Of a stretch of 30,395 nucleotides of DNA, positions 1 through 8,283 are shown in pieces. Source of the stretch: JAVKFF01 sp040226215 (GTDB lineage: Bacteria; Pseudomonadota; Alphaproteobacteria; DSM-16000; Inquilinaceae); the NCBI GenBank assembly GCA_040226215.1, contig JAVKFF010000213.1:1-30395 (forward strand), read 5' to 3'. The translations under genes were made by a program, and so were the position numbers. The stretch's first letter is position 1, and each line of letters starts with the position of its first letter. The notes beneath the pieces were generated by a model. That model was given only the letters and a program-made list of their open reading frames with translations. It was not told the DNA's origin and searched no databases.

Positions 1-7
1 GCCGCCG

Positions 8-1471
8 ATGGCCGTGCGCCAGGCGCCCCCGCCGAACCCGAGAAGCGCCCGGGAAAGCGTCCCGGGCAACGCCCCGGACGCTGCCGCGCCGGCACGCGCC
101 CCGCATCCCGCCCCGCATCCCGCCCCGCCACCGGGGCGCCACGTCCTGTTCGACGTCACCACCTGCCACTACAACCGCGGCCGGGTGATGACCGGCATCC
201 CCCGGGTCGAGCTGAACCTCGCCGCCGCCATCGCCGAGGCGCTGGGCGACGCGGTCACCTTTCTGCGCTACGACGCGAAGAGCGGCCAGCCGGTGATCGA
301 GCCGGCCGCGACCGTGCTCACCTGGGGCCGGGAGGCGCCGACGGAGAAGCTGGGCCGCAGCGAGACCGGCATCTTCGCCCGCAGCCGCCTGCTGGCCGCC
401 ATCGCCAGCCGCCACTCGCCCGTGCGGCGTCTCGGCCGCACGCTGGAGCGCGGTGTCAGGCGGGGACGGCGGCGGCTGGCGAGCGCTCTCGACGCCACCG
501 CGAAGCGACCGGCGGCAGCGGGCGGCACAGCGTCACCGCTCGGCGAGCGGCTTGCGAAACTCGCGAACCGCGACCTCGTCTTCGTTCACTTCGGAGCCGA
601 CTGGCTCGCCGCCGACCTCCTCGCGAAGATCCAGGAGACAGCCGCTCGGCCGGTGGAGACCCGCGTCCTCGTCCACGACCTGCTGCCTCTCGACTTCCCG
701 GAGTTCTATCCGGTGGAGTTTCGCAAGCGCTTCGCCGACTATGTAACCGATTTCGTACTGCCGGCCGACCGCCTCTTCGCCTACTCCGAATACACCCGCG
801 GCCGTCTCTCCGAGCGCGCCGGGATCGCCGCCGAGCGGGTGATCCGCGTCCACCTGCCGACGGACATGTCGGCGCTAATGGACACAGCGCCCGAACCCGT
901 CGCCAGCATCGCTGAGCAGGACGAGCCATTCTTCCTAACCGTTGGCGTGGTCTGCAAGCGCAAGAACCAAGCCTTTCTGGTCGACGTCTGGGAAGCGGTA
1001 CTCAAACAAGGCGAGAAGCTTCCATTGCTGGTTATTGCCGGTAGTCTCCGGTCGGCTGGGGACGCCTACGCGATGCGGCTCTACCGTAGGGTTCAGGCAA
1101 CTCAACTGTTGCGGGATAACGTGCATTTCGTTGAGAATGCGCCGGATCGTCAGTTGATGTGGCTTTACAGCAATTGCATTGGATTTCTGTTTCCTTCGCT
1201 TGCGGAGGGTTGGGGCCTTCCGATCACAGAGGCAATATCAATGGGTGTACCTTGTATCACATCCGATAGAACGGCCGTTCCCGAGGCGGGAGATGGAAAG
1301 GCTCGAGTACTGCCTATGGAGCTTGAGCGTTGGTCTTCGGAAGTTAGAAATTTTGCGAATCAGAGGCTTACGTTGAACGTGCCCGAAGCGGACTTGAGTC
1401 ATGACAAGCCTTTCACGTGGCAGAAGCTCGCTGCTGAACTCCTTCAACCTCATCGATTGACCAAGCTATGA
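8..1471 (+). CDS. GT-B glycosyltransferase (GT4-like), mosaic composition
   Basis: Probably transfers a sugar from an activated donor during surface polysaccharide or lipopolysaccharide assembly in the cytoplasm. After a Pro/Ala-rich N-terminus (about residues 1-43), a first Rossmann-like domain begins at HVLFDVTTCHYNRG and carries TGIPRVELNL (62-71), a signature of GT4 enzymes. The second domain starts near EPFFLTVG (306-313) and holds the donor-site E-x7-E pair E400/E408 in LAEGWGLPITEA. The ATG at 8 has no visible upstream context, and the low-complexity N-terminus suggests either a variable linker or a start misplaced by the window edge. Codon use is strongly GC-ending up to about residue 300 and then becomes AT-tolerant, so the two domains differ in composition. 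The stop overlaps the next gene by 4 bp. Acceptor and donor sugars cannot be predicted. Confidence 0.85.
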   Translation: MAVRQAPPPNPRSARESVPGNAPDAAAPARAPHPAPHPAPPPGRHVLFDVTTCHYNRGRVMTGIPRVELNLAAAIAEALGDAVTFLRYDAKSGQPVIEPAATVLTWGREAPTEKLGRSETGIFARSRLLAAIASRHSPVRRLGRTLERGVRRGRRRLASALDATAKRPAAAGGTASPLGERLAKLANRDLVFVHFGADWLAADLLAKIQETAARPVETRVLVHDLLPLDFPEFYPVEFRKRFADYVTDFVLPADRLFAYSEYTRGRLSERAGIAAERVIRVHLPTDMSALMDTAPEPVASIAEQDEPFFLTVGVVCKRKNQAFLVDVWEAVLKQGEKLPLLVIAGSLRSAGDAYAMRLYRRVQATQLLRDNVHFVENAPDRQLMWLYSNCIGFLFPSLAEGWGLPITEAISMGVPCITSDRTAVPEAGDGKARVLPMELERWSSEVRNFANQRLTLNVPEADLSHDKPFTWQKLAAELLQPHRLTKL

Positions 1472-2214
1472 CAGGTAAGAGCATGTCCGTGAGCGATCAG
1501 ATCGCGGCTTTACCAATTGGAAATGCGACTCACGCAGCGGGTGCATTCGATATTCGGGTGTTGAAGCGAATCGAGGAGCTCCTTCCGCGGGATATTGAGC
1601 GATCGGCGGAAACTGGGTGTGGAAAATCAACAATCTTGTTCTCAAATTTATCCAAAATGCACACGGTTTTTACCCTTGATGATAGAAAGCAGGGGCTTGA
1701 ATCAAGTGTAAAATTTTTCTTTGATTGTCCTTTGACTCAAATTGAAAAAGTCAACGTCGTATATGGTCCAACACAACAGACTCTACCAAACTATCGTTTC
1801 TCCGATAAATATCAGCTTGTTCTAATAGATGGACCTCACGGATTTCCATTTCCAGAAATAGAGTACTATTATTTCTATCCACATATTGAGGAGGGCGGAT
1901 TTCTGATTATTGATGACGTTCATATACCAACGATCGGGCGGTTTGCTGATGTGGTGAAGGAGGATAGTATGTTCTCCGTGGTGGAATTGGTTGAGACGAC
2001 ACTGCTCTTGAGGCGAACCGGTGCCCCCACTTTCGACCCGCTTGGCGATGGGTGGTGGGAACAGAACTATAATCGAAGGAGAATAAGCGATAAATTCAGT
2101 CACTTGGCCCAATACAAACTTCATGATAATAATATTGCGAGTAGCTTTGAGAGCAATTTCGGCATCAAGAAGAATGGATTCTTAGGTCGACTTAAAAAAT
2201 TAATGGGAAAATAG
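1468..2214 (+). CDS. class I SAM-dependent methyltransferase-like protein
   Basis: A 248-residue protein with a Rossmann methyltransferase look. The SAM-binding motif I equivalent is ETGCGKSTILFSNLS near residues 48-62, with Asp71/Asp72 following in TLDD. A motif IV-like LVLIDGPHGFPFPE follows, then EEGGFLIIDDVHIP. This resembles methyltransferases found in polysaccharide and glycan clusters, probably modifying a sugar or glycan, but the substrate is unknown. The first ATG overlaps the upstream glycosyltransferase stop (ATGA), implying translational coupling. The ATG at 1483 (MSVSD), preceded by AGGTAAGAG, is an equally credible start. Codon use is clearly AT-richer than that of the flanking chromosomal genes, consistent with transfer as part of a cluster. 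The next gene begins 5 bp after the stop, so the three + strand genes look like one operon. Confidence 0.75.
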   Translation: MTGKSMSVSDQIAALPIGNATHAAGAFDIRVLKRIEELLPRDIERSAETGCGKSTILFSNLSKMHTVFTLDDRKQGLESSVKFFFDCPLTQIEKVNVVYGPTQQTLPNYRFSDKYQLVLIDGPHGFPFPEIEYYYFYPHIEEGGFLIIDDVHIPTIGRFADVVKEDSMFSVVELVETTLLLRRTGAPTFDPLGDGWWEQNYNRRRISDKFSHLAQYKLHDNNIASSFESNFGIKKNGFLGRLKKLMGK

Positions 2215-2219
2215 TAGAC

Positions 2220-3461
2220 ATGAGCGGAAACAAAGATATAGCTATTATAGTAGGGCCATTTTGGCCCAATACTGGTGTTGGAGAATATATTAAAAATCAG
2301 ATAAACTATTTTAGATCAAAAGGATATACGACGGCCTTCATTGGACTGCCGATTGAGCGTGATCAACATTTGAGAAATAATGAATGGGTATCCAATTATT
2401 ATGAATCAAAATATTACGATGTCGATGCAAAGTTTTTAGAATCATTCAATAAACGAATTCACAGACCGAAGTTTAGAAAACTAACTCCCAAGTCGATGAG
2501 AAGATTTAATTCGCTTACGTGGCGGGCGTACCCTCCACATACCGTTCCCGTCGGAGATGAAGTCGTCAAATTTATCAATAGCGGACAAGTGAAATACGTC
2601 GTATGTAATATGCTGTATTTCCTTTCTTATTCCCGAAAATTGATTAACATTTCAGCTGCCCGTGGAGAAAAGCCAAAATCGATACTGGCAACAATCGATA
2701 TACAAACACACCAGATTATTGACAGTGAGTTTCAAAATCCTTACACAAAGAAGGTAGACAACTATGATGATCTCATCAGAACAGAACTAGAATTGATCGG
2801 AGAGGACTTTGATATACTGGTGCATGTGTCGGTGGATGATTTAGAGTTCTTTAAGAATAAAATTAAAAAATCAAAACAGTATGTTCTGTATCCAGGCATG
2901 CCCGATCGCGAGGTAGAACTAAAGAGACACTATGGAAAGTACCTTTTTGTCGGAGCTAACAACAGCCATAACGTCGAGGCGGTTAGGTGGTTGCTTGCTG
3001 AAGTGAGGCCTTGGTTGGGGAGTAGGCCTGTAGATCTATCTATTGTTGGAGCTGTCGCTGAGCCTTTCAAGAAGTTTCACCCGATACTATACAGTGCCTT
3101 TGCGAACTGCTTCATCGGCCCTGTCGATGATGTAAGCGGGTACTACGCGAACTGCGACGCCGCGCTGATTCCGATGAGGACAGGGCATGGAATCTCCGTG
3201 AAAACCATCGAAGCTGCCTCATATAGCGTTCCGATCATATCAACCAGGAATGGCCTCCGGGGAGTGGACGAGGGTGAGGTCGCACGTATCGGGATCGAAT
3301 GCTTTGATTCACCTAAGAACTTCGCAAAAAAAATGATCAGCATCCAAGATGAGCGTGAACAAGAAATGATTAAATCACGTCGATTGTTCAATCGATATTT
3401 CTCATTAGAGAAATTTAATTCGAGTATGGACAAAATTCTTTCAGAAAACAAATTTCCCTAG
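2220..3461 (+). CDS. GT-B glycosyltransferase of glycan cluster
   Basis: A 413-residue glycosyltransferase with a GT-B arrangement. The N-terminal domain opens with IAIIVGPFWPNTGVGEYIKN, including the glycine-rich acceptor loop. The C-terminal domain starts around YLFVGANNSHNVEAVRWLL and includes the donor-binding segment GHGISVKTIEAASYSVPIIS. It probably adds a sugar to a lipid-linked or surface glycan. It lies 5 bp after the methyltransferase gene, so the two are likely co-transcribed and coupled. It is one of the most AT-rich genes in the window, with many AAA, ATA and TTA codons that are almost absent from the genes after 5400. Its last 21 bp overlap the 3' end of the convergent gene on the minus strand. 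No membrane helix is evident. The exact sugar specificity is unknown. Confidence 0.8.
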   Translation: MSGNKDIAIIVGPFWPNTGVGEYIKNQINYFRSKGYTTAFIGLPIERDQHLRNNEWVSNYYESKYYDVDAKFLESFNKRIHRPKFRKLTPKSMRRFNSLTWRAYPPHTVPVGDEVVKFINSGQVKYVVCNMLYFLSYSRKLINISAARGEKPKSILATIDIQTHQIIDSEFQNPYTKKVDNYDDLIRTELELIGEDFDILVHVSVDDLEFFKNKIKKSKQYVLYPGMPDREVELKRHYGKYLFVGANNSHNVEAVRWLLAEVRPWLGSRPVDLSIVGAVAEPFKKFHPILYSAFANCFIGPVDDVSGYYANCDAALIPMRTGHGISVKTIEAASYSVPIISTRNGLRGVDEGEVARIGIECFDSPKNFAKKMISIQDEREQEMIKSRRLFNRYFSLEKFNSSMDKILSENKFP

Positions 3462-4328
3462 ATAGAGTTCCGGCCATCTATAGTAGTTTGGGGAGTCCAG
3501 AATGGTTGGGAATGTCCGTGTGTTTTCAGAAAATTTACACACATCAGACCGGATAAAGGTAACCTCCAGAGTTGGTGGAACAGGGACGCCACCGATAATG
3601 CAAAAATCATGAGCATTGTTAGCATGAACGTGTACAGGCGTAAACTGCGTCCGGATATTATTTAGTGCGTCAAAAAAGTACGAGTAGTTTACATCAATTA
3701 TGCAATGATGAATATGATGGAACTCCACCGCAATTTGTGAAAAGTGCGCAAGTGTTTCAGGTTGAACCGTATTAAAAATATCCCACTCATCACCTTCAAT
3801 ATCAATCTTTAGCACTAATTCATTGGCGTCAGAGTGGCCATTCTCGATGAGACATTCAGATAAAGTCAGGTCGTCCTTGCTGATCTTTCCGTTCTCCCCG
3901 CAGATACGACGCGCATGGAATCTCCCTGAATTAGGAGCGTTCGGGTTGTCAACGGTGTGATCGTACTGAAAGACATCGTACCCAAGTTCGGCTATCGCGA
4001 TGTCCCAGGAGACATCGTCTCCGATACCGATTGAATAGGCTATATGACCATCGAGAAATTCGCTTACCATCACATAGCCGCCGTCATGCTCCCTGCCTAC
4101 GCGCCGAAATGTCGCTCCGACCGGGTCACTCGGTGACAGATATGAAAGCAAGCGCCTTGCTCGTTCGGAAAGACTAGAGCTTCGCGCGAGATCCCGGCCC
4201 GAACCCTTGCACATGCTGGCGTCTAACTGGTATTGGCCAGCGACCCGTTCGGTTTCAAGAATCCTCATGACTGTGCCGCGCAAAGCACGGTCAATCAGTC
4301 GTCTCCGGGCGCTACCTACAAACTTCAT
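3441..4328 (-). CDS. FkbM-like methyltransferase (divergent)
   Basis: A 295-residue protein. YSIGIGDDVSWDIAIAELG (98-116) is a degenerate SAM-binding motif I (IGxGDDxSWD). LVLKIDIEGDEWDIF (171-185) is the motif typical of FkbM and METTL24-like methyltransferases (KxDxEGxE). It probably O-methylates a glycan or related metabolite. The ATG at 4328 is supported by a strong AGGAGAGG site just upstream on the minus strand. It follows the second FkbM-like gene (4379-5224) with a 50 bp spacer, so the pair probably forms an operon reading away from asd. The N-terminal third is higher in GC than the rest. The 3' end overlaps the convergent glycosyltransferase by 21 bp. The family assignment is good; the substrate is unknown. 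Confidence 0.75.
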   Translation of the reverse strand: MKFVGSARRRLIDRALRGTVMRILETERVAGQYQLDASMCKGSGRDLARSSSLSERARRLLSYLSPSDPVGATFRRVGREHDGGYVMVSEFLDGHIAYSIGIGDDVSWDIAIAELGYDVFQYDHTVDNPNAPNSGRFHARRICGENGKISKDDLTLSECLIENGHSDANELVLKIDIEGDEWDIFNTVQPETLAHFSQIAVEFHHIHHCIIDVNYSYFFDALNNIRTQFTPVHVHANNAHDFCIIGGVPVPPTLEVTFIRSDVCKFSENTRTFPTILDSPNYYRWPELYLGKFVF

Positions 4329-4378
4329 GACCCTCTCCTGAGCGGCTCACACGTGGAGCATTCAGTAGTATTAGCGCG

Positions 4379-5224
4379 TTAGATAACTGTTGCGTCGGAA
4401 TGATCAATAAGATTATCGCATAGTAGAAAATTAGTATAGTTACGGGAATCGATGCTCAGCTCATCACTAATTTTTGAGCGCATATCGTCAATATTGGTTA
4501 TTGAGGGCTGGTCGCTCCACGAACCTATATCAATAACTTTATAATTGATGCTGAAAATGTGTCTTAAGAACTCGTCTGGTTCCACACCGTGATTGTGGAG
4601 TCCATATGGCCAGAACTCGATTATGATATATTCTGGTCTTAGTTTTCTATCGCCAATAGTGTTTATCATACCTTCAAGAATAACACCCTCGGCGCCTTGG
4701 CAGTCAATTTTCAGAAGCCTAGGTTTCTTTTTTACGCTCTGAATGATGCTGTCTGTTGTAGTCAACTTTACAGTAGATCTTCGAGCGCCTCCCTCTATGG
4801 GAGACGTCCTATGATCGCCGTAATTAATATCGGAGTGATAAAGCTCAGTAGTACCTTTCTTGTTTCCAGCGGCAGCGTTTAAGGCGGAAATATTCAATCT
4901 GCGATTGCGTGATATGTTGCGTTTGAGTAAATAATAATTTTCTTGATTGGGCTCAATTGAGAAAACAAGACCGTCCAATCCGCTGAGCATTGACGAGAGG
5001 ATACTATAGTAGCCGATATTTGCTCCCAAATCTAAAACAAAGTCGCCAGGCTTAATTACTTTACAAAATATCTCAGTTTCCGTCGGCTCCCACACTGCGT
5101 GCTGAAACATGATATCCGAGACGGCTTCGCCCTGAGGATGTAGCTCCAATGAAAATGGCTCGTTCAACTGTGGCAACTTGAACGTGGCGGTGCGGCGCCT
5201 TTTCCGGAAAAGTTTTCTGAGCAT
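4379..5224 (-). CDS. FkbM family methyltransferase
   Basis: A 281-residue FkbM-family SAM-dependent methyltransferase. Motif I is FVLDLGANIGYYS (62-74). The acidic residue binding the ribose of SAM is probably E91 in FSIEPNQENYYLL. The family motif appears as RLLKIDCQGAEGVILEG, and a following EFWPYGL segment is also typical. FkbM proteins methylate hydroxyl groups of polyketides or sugars; beside glycosyltransferases, a glycan substrate is the more likely choice. The N-terminus is strongly basic (KLFRKRRR). The ribosome binding site is weak (ACGAGA directly before the ATG), so the start is less certain than the body. It is AT-rich like the rest of 1500-5300. Its upstream region (5225-5402) is shared with the divergent asd gene. 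Confidence 0.82.
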   Translation of the reverse strand: MLRKLFRKRRRTATFKLPQLNEPFSLELHPQGEAVSDIMFQHAVWEPTETEIFCKVIKPGDFVLDLGANIGYYSILSSMLSGLDGLVFSIEPNQENYYLLKRNISRNRRLNISALNAAAGNKKGTTELYHSDINYGDHRTSPIEGGARRSTVKLTTTDSIIQSVKKKPRLLKIDCQGAEGVILEGMINTIGDRKLRPEYIIIEFWPYGLHNHGVEPDEFLRHIFSINYKVIDIGSWSDQPSITNIDDMRSKISDELSIDSRNYTNFLLCDNLIDHSDATVI

Positions 5225-5402
5225 TCTCGTTATCTAGACTAATGGTTGATTCTTGTGTCACGGTACTCCCAACGGGCGGCGGTGATAAGAATGAAATTCG
5301 ATCTTCGGAACAGAGCTATGCTTTGAATGTCGTTGACGGTCGGCTCAACGAGTCGCTAGTTGCAGGTCTATGTTTCCTGCTGCATTGCTTTGAGAGTACC
5401 CC
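5225..5402. promoter_or_regulatory. divergent intergenic region between FkbM gene and asd
   Basis: This 178 bp spacer must carry promoters for the leftward FkbM operon and rightward asd. A TTGACG hexamer at 5333-5338 could serve as a -35 element for asd, but no convincing -10 follows (best TAGTTG after an 18 bp spacer). It is also where low-GC sequence gives way to the high-GC chromosome, so it is the probable right edge of the acquired segment. No direct repeat, tRNA fragment or integrase remnant was seen. Confidence 0.35.
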
Positions 5403-6431
5403 ATGTCCTATCGCGTAGCCGTCGTCGGGGCGACCGGGAATGTCGGTCGCGAGATGCTGCAGATCCTGGCGGAGCGGGCGTTTCCGGTGTCCGACGTGAT
5501 CGCGCTGGCCTCCGAGCGCTCGGTCGGCCGCGAGGTCTCCTTCGGCGAGGACGACGTCCTCAAGGTCCAGGACCTGGCGCGCTTCGACTTCAAGGGCGTC
5601 GACCTGGTGCTGTCCTCGCCCGGCGCCAAGGTGTCGGCGGAGTATGCGCCCAAGGCGGCGCGGGCCGGCGCGGTGGTGGTCGACAACACCTCCTACTGGC
5701 GCATGGACCCGGACGTGCCGCTGGTGGTGCCGGAGGTCAACCGCCAGGCGCTGGCCGGCTATGGGGCGAAGAACATCGTCGCCAACCCGAACTGCTCGAC
5801 CATCCAGATGGTCATGGCGCTGAAGCCGCTGCATGCGCTCGGCACCATCCGCCGCGTGGTGGTGGCGACCTATCAGTCGGTCTCCGGCGCCGGCAAGGAG
5901 GGCATGGACGAGCTGTTCACCCAGACCCGCGCCATCTACGTCAACGACCCGGTGAACCGCGCCAAGTTCTCCAAGCAGATCGCCTTCAACGTCATTCCCC
6001 ATATCGACGCCTTCATGGATGACGGCTCGACCAAGGAGGAGTGGAAGATGGTGGTCGAGACCAAGAAGATCCTTGACCCGAAGATCAAGGTGCACGCCAC
6101 CTGCGTGCGCGTGCCGGTGTTCATCGGCCATGCCGAGGCGGTGAACGTGGAGTTCGAGCGCGAGGTCACGGTCGAGCAGGCCAGGGCCGCCCTGCGCCGG
6201 GCCGAGGGCGTGGCCCTGGTCGACCACCGCGCCGACGAGGGCTATGTCACCCCGGTGGAGGCGGCGGGCGACGACCCGGTCTTCGTCAGCCGGGTGCGCG
6301 AGGACCCGACGGTGGAGAACGGCCTCGCCCTGTGGGTGGTCGCCGACAATCTGCGCAAGGGCGCCGCGCTGAACGCCGTGCAGATCGCCGAGGCCCTGGT
6401 CGCCGACCACCTCGCCAAGCGCGCCGCCTGA
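5403..6431 (+). CDS. asd: aspartate-semialdehyde dehydrogenase
   Basis: Converts aspartyl-4-phosphate to aspartate-4-semialdehyde with NADPH, the branch point to lysine/diaminopimelate, threonine and methionine; cytoplasmic. At 342 residues it has the usual family length. The NADP-binding loop is GATGNVG (9-15). The catalytic cysteine is C131 in NPNCSTIQ. SGAGKEG begins at 161, and the catalytic histidine is probably H253 in VPVFIGHAEAV. Codon use is strongly GC-ending, in sharp contrast to the preceding cluster, so this marks the return to core chromosome. It is convergent with the peroxiredoxin gene. It appears to be monocistronic, since the next same-strand gene is about 2.9 kb away. Confidence 0.96.
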   Translation: MSYRVAVVGATGNVGREMLQILAERAFPVSDVIALASERSVGREVSFGEDDVLKVQDLARFDFKGVDLVLSSPGAKVSAEYAPKAARAGAVVVDNTSYWRMDPDVPLVVPEVNRQALAGYGAKNIVANPNCSTIQMVMALKPLHALGTIRRVVVATYQSVSGAGKEGMDELFTQTRAIYVNDPVNRAKFSKQIAFNVIPHIDAFMDDGSTKEEWKMVVETKKILDPKIKVHATCVRVPVFIGHAEAVNVEFEREVTVEQARAALRRAEGVALVDHRADEGYVTPVEAAGDDPVFVSRVREDPTVENGLALWVVADNLRKGAALNAVQIAEALVADHLAKRAA

Positions 6432-6529
6432 GCCCGGACCGGACGATAAGAGGCGGGACGAGATGGGGCGGGACGAGTAGGGGCGGCCACAGGGAATGGC
6501 AACAGGGGGCGGCGGAGCGCGGCTGCCGG

Positions 6530-6565
6530 CCACGCCGCCCCCCACGCCGCCCGCCACGCCGCCCG
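6530..6565. repeat. three 12-bp tandem repeats between asd and peroxiredoxin
   Basis: Three consecutive copies of the unit ccacgccgccc(c/g) lie between the convergent asd and peroxiredoxin genes, close to the 3' end of the latter. The copies differ only at the last base. The 6432-6586 spacer also carries a short imperfect repeat of GGCGGGACGAG around 6452-6478. It is probably slippage-generated spacer sequence; no coding role was identified. Confidence 0.7.
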
Positions 6566-6586
6566 GGCCGGCCCGTTCGCCGGGTC

Positions 6587-7246
6587 CTACTTGCCCGGCT
6601 GCGGCACGGTCCGGAGATAGGGCTTCACCGTCTTCCAGCCACCGGGGAACTTGTCCTTCGCCGCCTCGTCGGACAGCGCCGGGACGATGATCACGTCCTC
6701 GCCCTCCTTCCAGTTGACCGGCGTGGCCACCTGGTGCTTGGCGGTGAGCTGGATGGAATCGAGCACGCGCAGGATCTCGTCGAAATTGCGCCCGGTGCTC
6801 ATCGGGTAGGAGAGCATCAGCTTGATCTTCTTGTCCGGGCCGATCACGAAGACCGTGCGCACGGTGGCGTTGGTCGCCGCGGTGCGGCCTTCCGAGGTGC
6901 CGGCCTCGTCCTCGGGCAGCATGTTGTAGAGCTTGGAGACCTTGAGGTCGGTATCGCCGATCATCGGGTAGTTGGGGGCCGAGCCCATGACGTCGGCGAT
7001 GTCCTGGCCCCACTTCTTGTGGTTGTCGACCGGGTCGACCGACAGGCCGATGATCTTGCAATTGCGCCGGTCGAACTCTGGCTTGATGCGCGCCATGTAG
7101 CCGAGTTCGGTCGTGCAGACCGGCGTGAAGTCCTTGGGGTGGGAGAACAGGACGGCATAGCCGTCGCCGATCCAGTCGTGGAAATCGATCGTGCCCTCGG
7201 TCGTCTCCGCCGTGAAATTGGGCGCTTCGCTGCCAATGCGTAGCAT
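6587..7246 (-). CDS. 1-Cys peroxiredoxin (Prx6 type)
   Basis: A thiol peroxidase reducing hydrogen peroxide and alkyl hydroperoxides in the cytoplasm. At 219 residues it has the length of the Prx6 subfamily rather than the shorter AhpC type. The peroxidatic cysteine is C44 in TPVCTTE, with supporting H36 in FSHPKDF and R130 in the segment VRTVFVI. The extended C-terminal region (NWKEGEDVIIVPALSDE, then PGGWKTVKPYLR) is characteristic of Prx6 proteins. C63 is the only other cysteine and is not in the usual resolving position, so a 1-Cys mechanism is likely. A good AGGAGG site lies about 10 bp before the ATG on the minus strand. The 159 bp upstream separates it from the TorF-like gene on the same strand. 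OxyR-type control is plausible but was not seen. Confidence 0.93.
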   Translation of the reverse strand: MLRIGSEAPNFTAETTEGTIDFHDWIGDGYAVLFSHPKDFTPVCTTELGYMARIKPEFDRRNCKIIGLSVDPVDNHKKWGQDIADVMGSAPNYPMIGDTDLKVSKLYNMLPEDEAGTSEGRTAATNATVRTVFVIGPDKKIKLMLSYPMSTGRNFDEILRVLDSIQLTAKHQVATPVNWKEGEDVIIVPALSDEAAKDKFPGGWKTVKPYLRTVPQPGK

Positions 7247-7405
7247 GGGATTGCATCCTCCTGAGATCTGGTTGGCCGGCCGGGTCGCCGGGCCCTCGTC
7301 AAGACACCCCGATCGCCCTACTGTTTCCCACTCCCGGACCGGCGGGGCAAGCCCCGGCCGCGGACCGTACCGTTGCCGGGCTCGGGCCGGGACTCAGGCC
7401 GGGAC

Positions 7406-8134
7406 TCAGAAGGTCGTCGTCAGGCTGACCAGGAAGGTCTCGTCGCAGATGTCGTCGCAGGAGAAGCCCTGGCCCGCCAGGTCGGTGTCCTCGTAGGAGA
7501 CCGACAGGGTGAACGGCGACAGCGTCGCCGAGGCGCCCAGCGTCCAGTTCAGGTAGTCCGGCACGCCGCCGTCGGAGAAATAGGTGTAGCCCAGCGTGCC
7601 GAACAGCGAGACGGCGACGCTGTCGGTGCCGAAATCGAGCGGCACCTCGATGCCGCCCTCGAGATAGAGCGAGTCGTCGCTGGAGCCGAAATAGTCGGGC
7701 GACCAGGCGATCTCGCCGGTCAGGATGACCGGCCCGGCATCGTAGCTCGGCTCGAAGGCGAACTCGACATAGTCGTAATCGGCCCCGTCCGGCGCGTCGG
7801 GATAGGTGTAGTAGACGATATTGGCGTCGTAGGAGAAGCGGTCGATCGCCTGTCGGTAGCCGCCGGTGAAGGACAGCTCCAGGTCGGTCGGATCGTCGAA
7901 ATCCACGTTGGCGAGGCTGACATTGCCGTAGACGCCGCTCTCGTGCGCCAGTTCCACCGTGCCGGTCAGCCGCGGGTCGCCGTCGGTGAGCGTCACGCCG
8001 CGCAGGCGATGCTCGCTCTCCAGCAGCAGCGTCAGGTTCAGTTCCAGGCCCGGCACGCCGATATCGACAGCACTGGCGCTGCCGACCGTCACGAATGCCG
8101 CAAGTCCGGCGAGCGCCCAGCTTCCCTTGCGCAT
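7406..8134 (-). CDS. TorF-family putative outer-membrane porin
   Basis: A 242-residue secreted beta-barrel protein. A signal peptide is evident at residues 1-22 (MRKGSWALAGLAAFVTVGSASA). The mature part alternates hydrophobic and polar residues with many Tyr, Asp and Gly, and contains LLLESEHRLRGVTLTDGDP, which matches the start of the TorF/Gcw_chp family (TIGR02001). The C-terminal residue is Phe (LVSLTTTF), the recognition signal for the BAM complex. The two cysteines near the C-terminus (FSCDDICDE) could form an extracellular-loop disulfide. The ATG lacks a close Shine-Dalgarno; a strong GAGGAGAG sits 24 bp upstream, too distant, and no in-frame ATG, GTG or TTG lies between. The upstream region is AT-rich and contains a hairpin. 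The transported substrate is unknown. Confidence 0.85.
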   Translation of the reverse strand: MRKGSWALAGLAAFVTVGSASAVDIGVPGLELNLTLLLESEHRLRGVTLTDGDPRLTGTVELAHESGVYGNVSLANVDFDDPTDLELSFTGGYRQAIDRFSYDANIVYYTYPDAPDGADYDYVEFAFEPSYDAGPVILTGEIAWSPDYFGSSDDSLYLEGGIEVPLDFGTDSVAVSLFGTLGYTYFSDGGVPDYLNWTLGASATLSPFTLSVSYEDTDLAGQGFSCDDICDETFLVSLTTTF

Positions 8135-8199
8135 GCCCGCAATTCCCGAATCAGTTCGATCTCTCCTCTAAAGTGTTAAATTTCATCCTTTTAGCAACC

Positions 8200-8224
8200 T
8201 TTTTCTGAGTTAATCTCTGAAAAA
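8200..8224. promoter_or_regulatory. A/T-flanked stem-loop upstream of the TorF-like gene
   Basis: TTTTTCTGAG (8200-8209), a five-base loop and CTCTGAAAAA (8215-8224) form an inverted repeat with one mismatch. It lies 66 bp before the TorF-like ATG in an AT-rich spacer. It could be an operator, or a weak terminator for the upstream amidohydrolase transcript since it has T-runs in both orientations. Function is inferred only. Confidence 0.4.
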
Positions 8225-8283
8225 ACTCCCGCATTCGTTCTGAAGGGAACAATTCATGAACTTCAAGTGTAATCCATTGATTC

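Noticed and set aside
1..5224. Possible defence or phage island
   Set aside because: All recognisable genes are glycosyltransferases or methyltransferases of glycan type; no nuclease, integrase or phage gene was seen.
5316..7256. 646-residue minus-strand frame over asd and the peroxiredoxin
   Set aside because: It is a shadow of asd and an out-of-frame read of the peroxiredoxin; no coherent protein.
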